64,000 bases of DNA from Phylloscopus collybita. Lineage: Eukaryota; Chordata; Aves; Passeriformes; Phylloscopidae. The stretch covers positions 1,302,001 to 1,366,000 of the forward strand of contig JAJNNQ010000129.1 in NCBI GenBank assembly GCA_027886175.1. The letters are read 5' to 3'. The position numbers and the translations under genes are program-made. Below the pieces are notes generated by a model. That model was given only the letters and a program-made list of their open reading frames with translations, was not told the origin of the DNA and searched no databases. This document shows positions 60,901 to 64,000 of the stretch, one piece after another. Every line of letters begins with the position of its first letter. The stretch's first letter is position 1.

Positions 60901-63900
60901 AAATCCCATACAAATGAGCATATCTCGCCGATGCAATCAACCACCATATGGAAGTTTGTCTGCCCTTTTAATGCCAAAGGCCTCCTACAAACTGACATGA
61001 GGAGCCTGGGTTGGAGACTTTGGTTTCCCATGGATATTGGCCAGCGTTCGTGTGTAATGCTGTCTGCCTGCCGCTGGACTTCTGCCTACTAAAATACCAC
61101 TAAAATTCCATACAAATGGCGATATCTCCCAGGTCCAATCTACCACCAGATGGAAATTTTTCTGCCCTTGTAGTTCCATTCGCCTCTTAATGACTGACAT
61201 CAGGAACGTGGGATGGAGACTTTGGTTTCCCAAGGAAAAGGGCACCGTTCGTGTCTAATGCTATCTGCCTGCCACTGGGGTTATGCCTTCTGAAATTCCT
61301 CACAAATGAGGATATCTCCCAGGTGCAATCTACCACCAGATGGAAGTTTGTCTGCCCTTGTAGTTCCAAAGCCCTCCTACAAACTGACATCAGGAACGTG
61401 AGGTGGAGACTTTGGTTTCCCATGGAAAAGGTCCATTGTTCGTGTCTAATGCTGTCTGCCTGCCACTGGGCTTATGCCTACTAAAATTCCACTAAAATTC
61501 TATACAAATGAGGATATCTCCCAGGTGCAATCTACCACCAGATAGAAGTTTGTCTGCCCTTGTAATTCCAAAGGCCTCCTACAAATTGTCATCAGGAACC
61601 TGGGGCGGAGACTTTGGTTTCCCCTGGAAAAGGGCCACCGTTCGTGTCTAATGCTGTCTGCCTGCCACTGGGCTTATGGGTACTAAAATTACATACAAAT
61701 GAGGATATCTCCCAGATGCAATATGCCACCAATTGGAAGTTTGTCCCCTCTTGTAGTGCCAGAGGCCTCCTAGAAAATGACATCAGGATCATGGGTTGGA
61801 GACTTTGGTTTCCTATGGAAATGGGCCACTATTCATGTCTAATTCTGTCTACATGCTGCTGGGATTCTGCCTACTAAAATTCCACTAAAATTCCATAAAA
61901 ATGAGTATATCTCCCAGCTACAACCTAACACCAGATGGAAGTTTCTCTGCCCTTGTATTTCCAAAGGCCTCCTACAAACTGCCATCAGGAACCTAGGGTG
62001 GAGACTTTGGTTTCCCATGGAAAAGGTCCATTGTTCGTGTCTAATGCTGTCTGCCTGCCACTGGGCTTCTGCCTGCTGAAATTCCATACAAATGAGGATA
62101 TCTCCTCGATGCAATCAACCACCAGATGGAACTTTGTCTGCTCTTGTAGTGCCAAAGGCCTCCTACAAACTCACATCCGGAACCTGGAGTGGAGACTTTG
62201 GTTTCCCATGGAAATGGGCCAGCGTTCGTGTCTAATGACTTGCGTCTACCACTAGGCTTCTGCCTATTAAAATCCCACTAAAATTCCATACAAATGAGGA
62301 TGTCTCCCAGGTGCAATCTACCACCAGATGGAAGTTTGTCTGCCTCTGTAGTGCCAAATGCCTCCTAAAAACTGACGTCAGGAACGTGGGGTGGAGACTT
62401 TGGTTTCCCATGGAAAAGGGGCACCGTTCGTGTCTAATGCTGTCTGCCTGTCACTGGTGTTATGCCTGCTGAAATACCTCACAAATGAGGATATCTCCCA
62501 GATGCAATATGCCAGCAGTTGGAAGTTTGTCTCCTCCTGTAGTGCCAGAGGTCTCCTAAAAACTGACATCAGGAACGTGGGGTGGAGACTTTGTTTTTCC
62601 ATGGAAAGAGGCCACCGTTCGTGTCTAATGCTGTCTGCCTGCCAGTGGGCATATGCCTACCAAAGTTCCATACATATGAGGATATCTCCCAAATGCAATT
62701 TCCCACCAGATGAAAGTTTGTCTGCCCTTTTAATGCCAAAGGCCTCCTACAAACTGACATGAGGAGCCTGGGATGGAGACTTTGGTTTCCCATGGATATT
62801 GGCCAGCGTTCGTGTGTAATGCTGTCTGCCTGCCGCTGGACTTCTGCCTACTAAAATTCCACTAAAATTCTATGCAAATGAGGATATCTCCCAGGTGCAA
62901 TCTACCACCAGATGGAAGTTTGTCTGCCCTTGTAGTTCCAAAGGCCTCCTACAAACTGACATCAGGAACGTGAGGTGGAGACTTTGGTTTCCCATGGAAA
63001 AGGTCCATTGTTCATGTCTAATGCTGTCTGCGTGCCACTGGGCTTCTGCCTGCTGAAATTCCATACAAATGAGGATATCTCCTCGATGCAATCAACCAAC
63101 AGACGGAACTTTGTCTGCCCTTCTAGTGCCAAACGCCTCCTTCCAACTGACATCAGGATCCTGGATTGGAAACTTTGGTTTCCCATGGAAATGGGCCAGC
63201 GTTCGTGTCTAATGACGTGTGCCTGCCACGAGGCTTCTGCCTATTAAAATTCCACTAAAATTCCATACAAATGAGGATGTCTCCCATGTGCAATCTACCA
63301 CCAGATGGAAGTTTGTCTGCCCCTGTAGAGCCAAAGGCTTCCTACAAATTGACATCAGGAACCTGGGGCGGAGACTTTGGTTTCCCATTGAAAAGGACCA
63401 CCGTTCCTGTCTAATGCTGTCTGCCTGGCACTGTGGTTATGACTGCTGAAGTTCAATACAAATGAGGATATCTCCCAGGTGCAATCTACCACCAGGTGGA
63501 CGTTTGTTTGCCCTCCTTGTGCCAAAGGCCTCGTAAAAACTGACATCAGGAACGTGGGGTGGAGACCTTGGTTTCCCAAGGTAATGGGCCACCGTTTGCG
63601 GCTAATGCTGCCTGCCAGCCACTGGGCTTATGCCTACTAAAATTCCACTAAAATTCTACACAAATGAGGATATCTCCCAGGTGCAATCTATAACCAGATG
63701 GAAGTTTGTCTGCCCTTGTAGTTCCAAACGCCTCCTAAAAACTGAAATCAGGAACGTGGGTTGGAGACTTTCTTCTCCCATGGAAATGGGCCACCGTTTG
63801 TGTCTAATGCTATGTGCCTGCCACTGGGCTTCTTCCTACTAAAATTCCACTAAAATTCCATAGAAATGAGGATATCTCCCAGGTGCAATCTACCACCAGA

Positions 63901-64000
63901 TGGAAGTTTCTCTGCCCTTATATTAGAAAACGCCTCCTACAAAGTGACATCAGCAACGTGGGGTGGAGGTTTTGGTTTCCCATGGAAAAGGTCCATTGTT
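54953..64000 (-). repeat. Inverted, diverged satellite array (right part)
   Basis: Roughly 46 minus-strand monomers run to the window end. Segments echo parts of the HOR in reverse order. m2-m3-like GTACTAAAATACCACTAAAA runs lie at about 57,030-57,330 and 58,380-58,600. m6-m7-like runs lie near 57,940-58,150 and 61,660-61,880. m8-m9-like runs lie near 57,660-57,860, 62,040-62,330 and 63,040-63,360. No constant higher-order period, gene or other insertion is visible. The array continues past the window edge. Confidence 0.9.

Noticed and set aside
1..64000. tRNA, rRNA, riboswitch or prokaryotic operon signals
   Set aside because: No cloverleaf, conserved rRNA segment or ribosome-binding-site-led gene was seen. 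Apart from the 368-bp LTR every stretch can be assigned to the monomer family.

Overview
This window is almost entirely tandem satellite DNA. I find no protein-coding gene, tRNA or rRNA in it. The sequence looks like a vertebrate centromeric or pericentromeric array. The basic unit is a monomer of 191 bp, with a second length class near 202 bp made by an 11-bp internal duplication. Every monomer carries the same landmarks in the same order: a CCATGGGAAACC-type box, AGGCCTTTGG, CAAGGGCAGACAAACTTCC, GGTGG, GGGAGATATCCTC, and CAGACAGCATTAGACAC. The short open frames that recur on both strands are by-products of this periodicity.

From 1 to about 38.44 kb the array is a highly homogeneous higher-order repeat (HOR). 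Nineteen distinct monomers (called m1-m19 here) form a 3698-bp unit. There are ten consecutive copies plus a partial eleventh. Copy 7 lacks exactly one 202-bp monomer (3496 bp). From about 38.44 to 40.45 kb the monomers keep the + orientation but lose HOR order and diverge. At 40,451/40,452 the array switches strand, and every monomer from there to 64,000 is on the minus strand. The inverted part is an older, more diverged array with scattered duplications and a decayed HOR-like rhythm of roughly 1.2-2.1 kb.

The inverted part contains one non-satellite insertion, at 54,585-54,952. It is a 368-bp element with TGT...ACA ends and a 6-bp target-site duplication (ACGTAG), and reads as a solo LTR of an endogenous retrovirus, sense on the minus strand. 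It also contains pieces closely related to the HOR. One stretch of 237 bp (52,701-52,937) is an exact reverse complement of HOR positions 1314-1550, and 46.25-46.74 kb is a close inverted relative of m1-m3.

The layout (homogeneous HOR, then a diverged rim with strand switches and a transposon insertion) resembles the edge of a centromere core. The 191-bp period equals the length I recall for the songbird satellite Tgut191A (zebra finch). I cannot compare sequences here, so the taxon is a low-confidence suggestion. There is no sign of a bacterial genome or an operon-type system.
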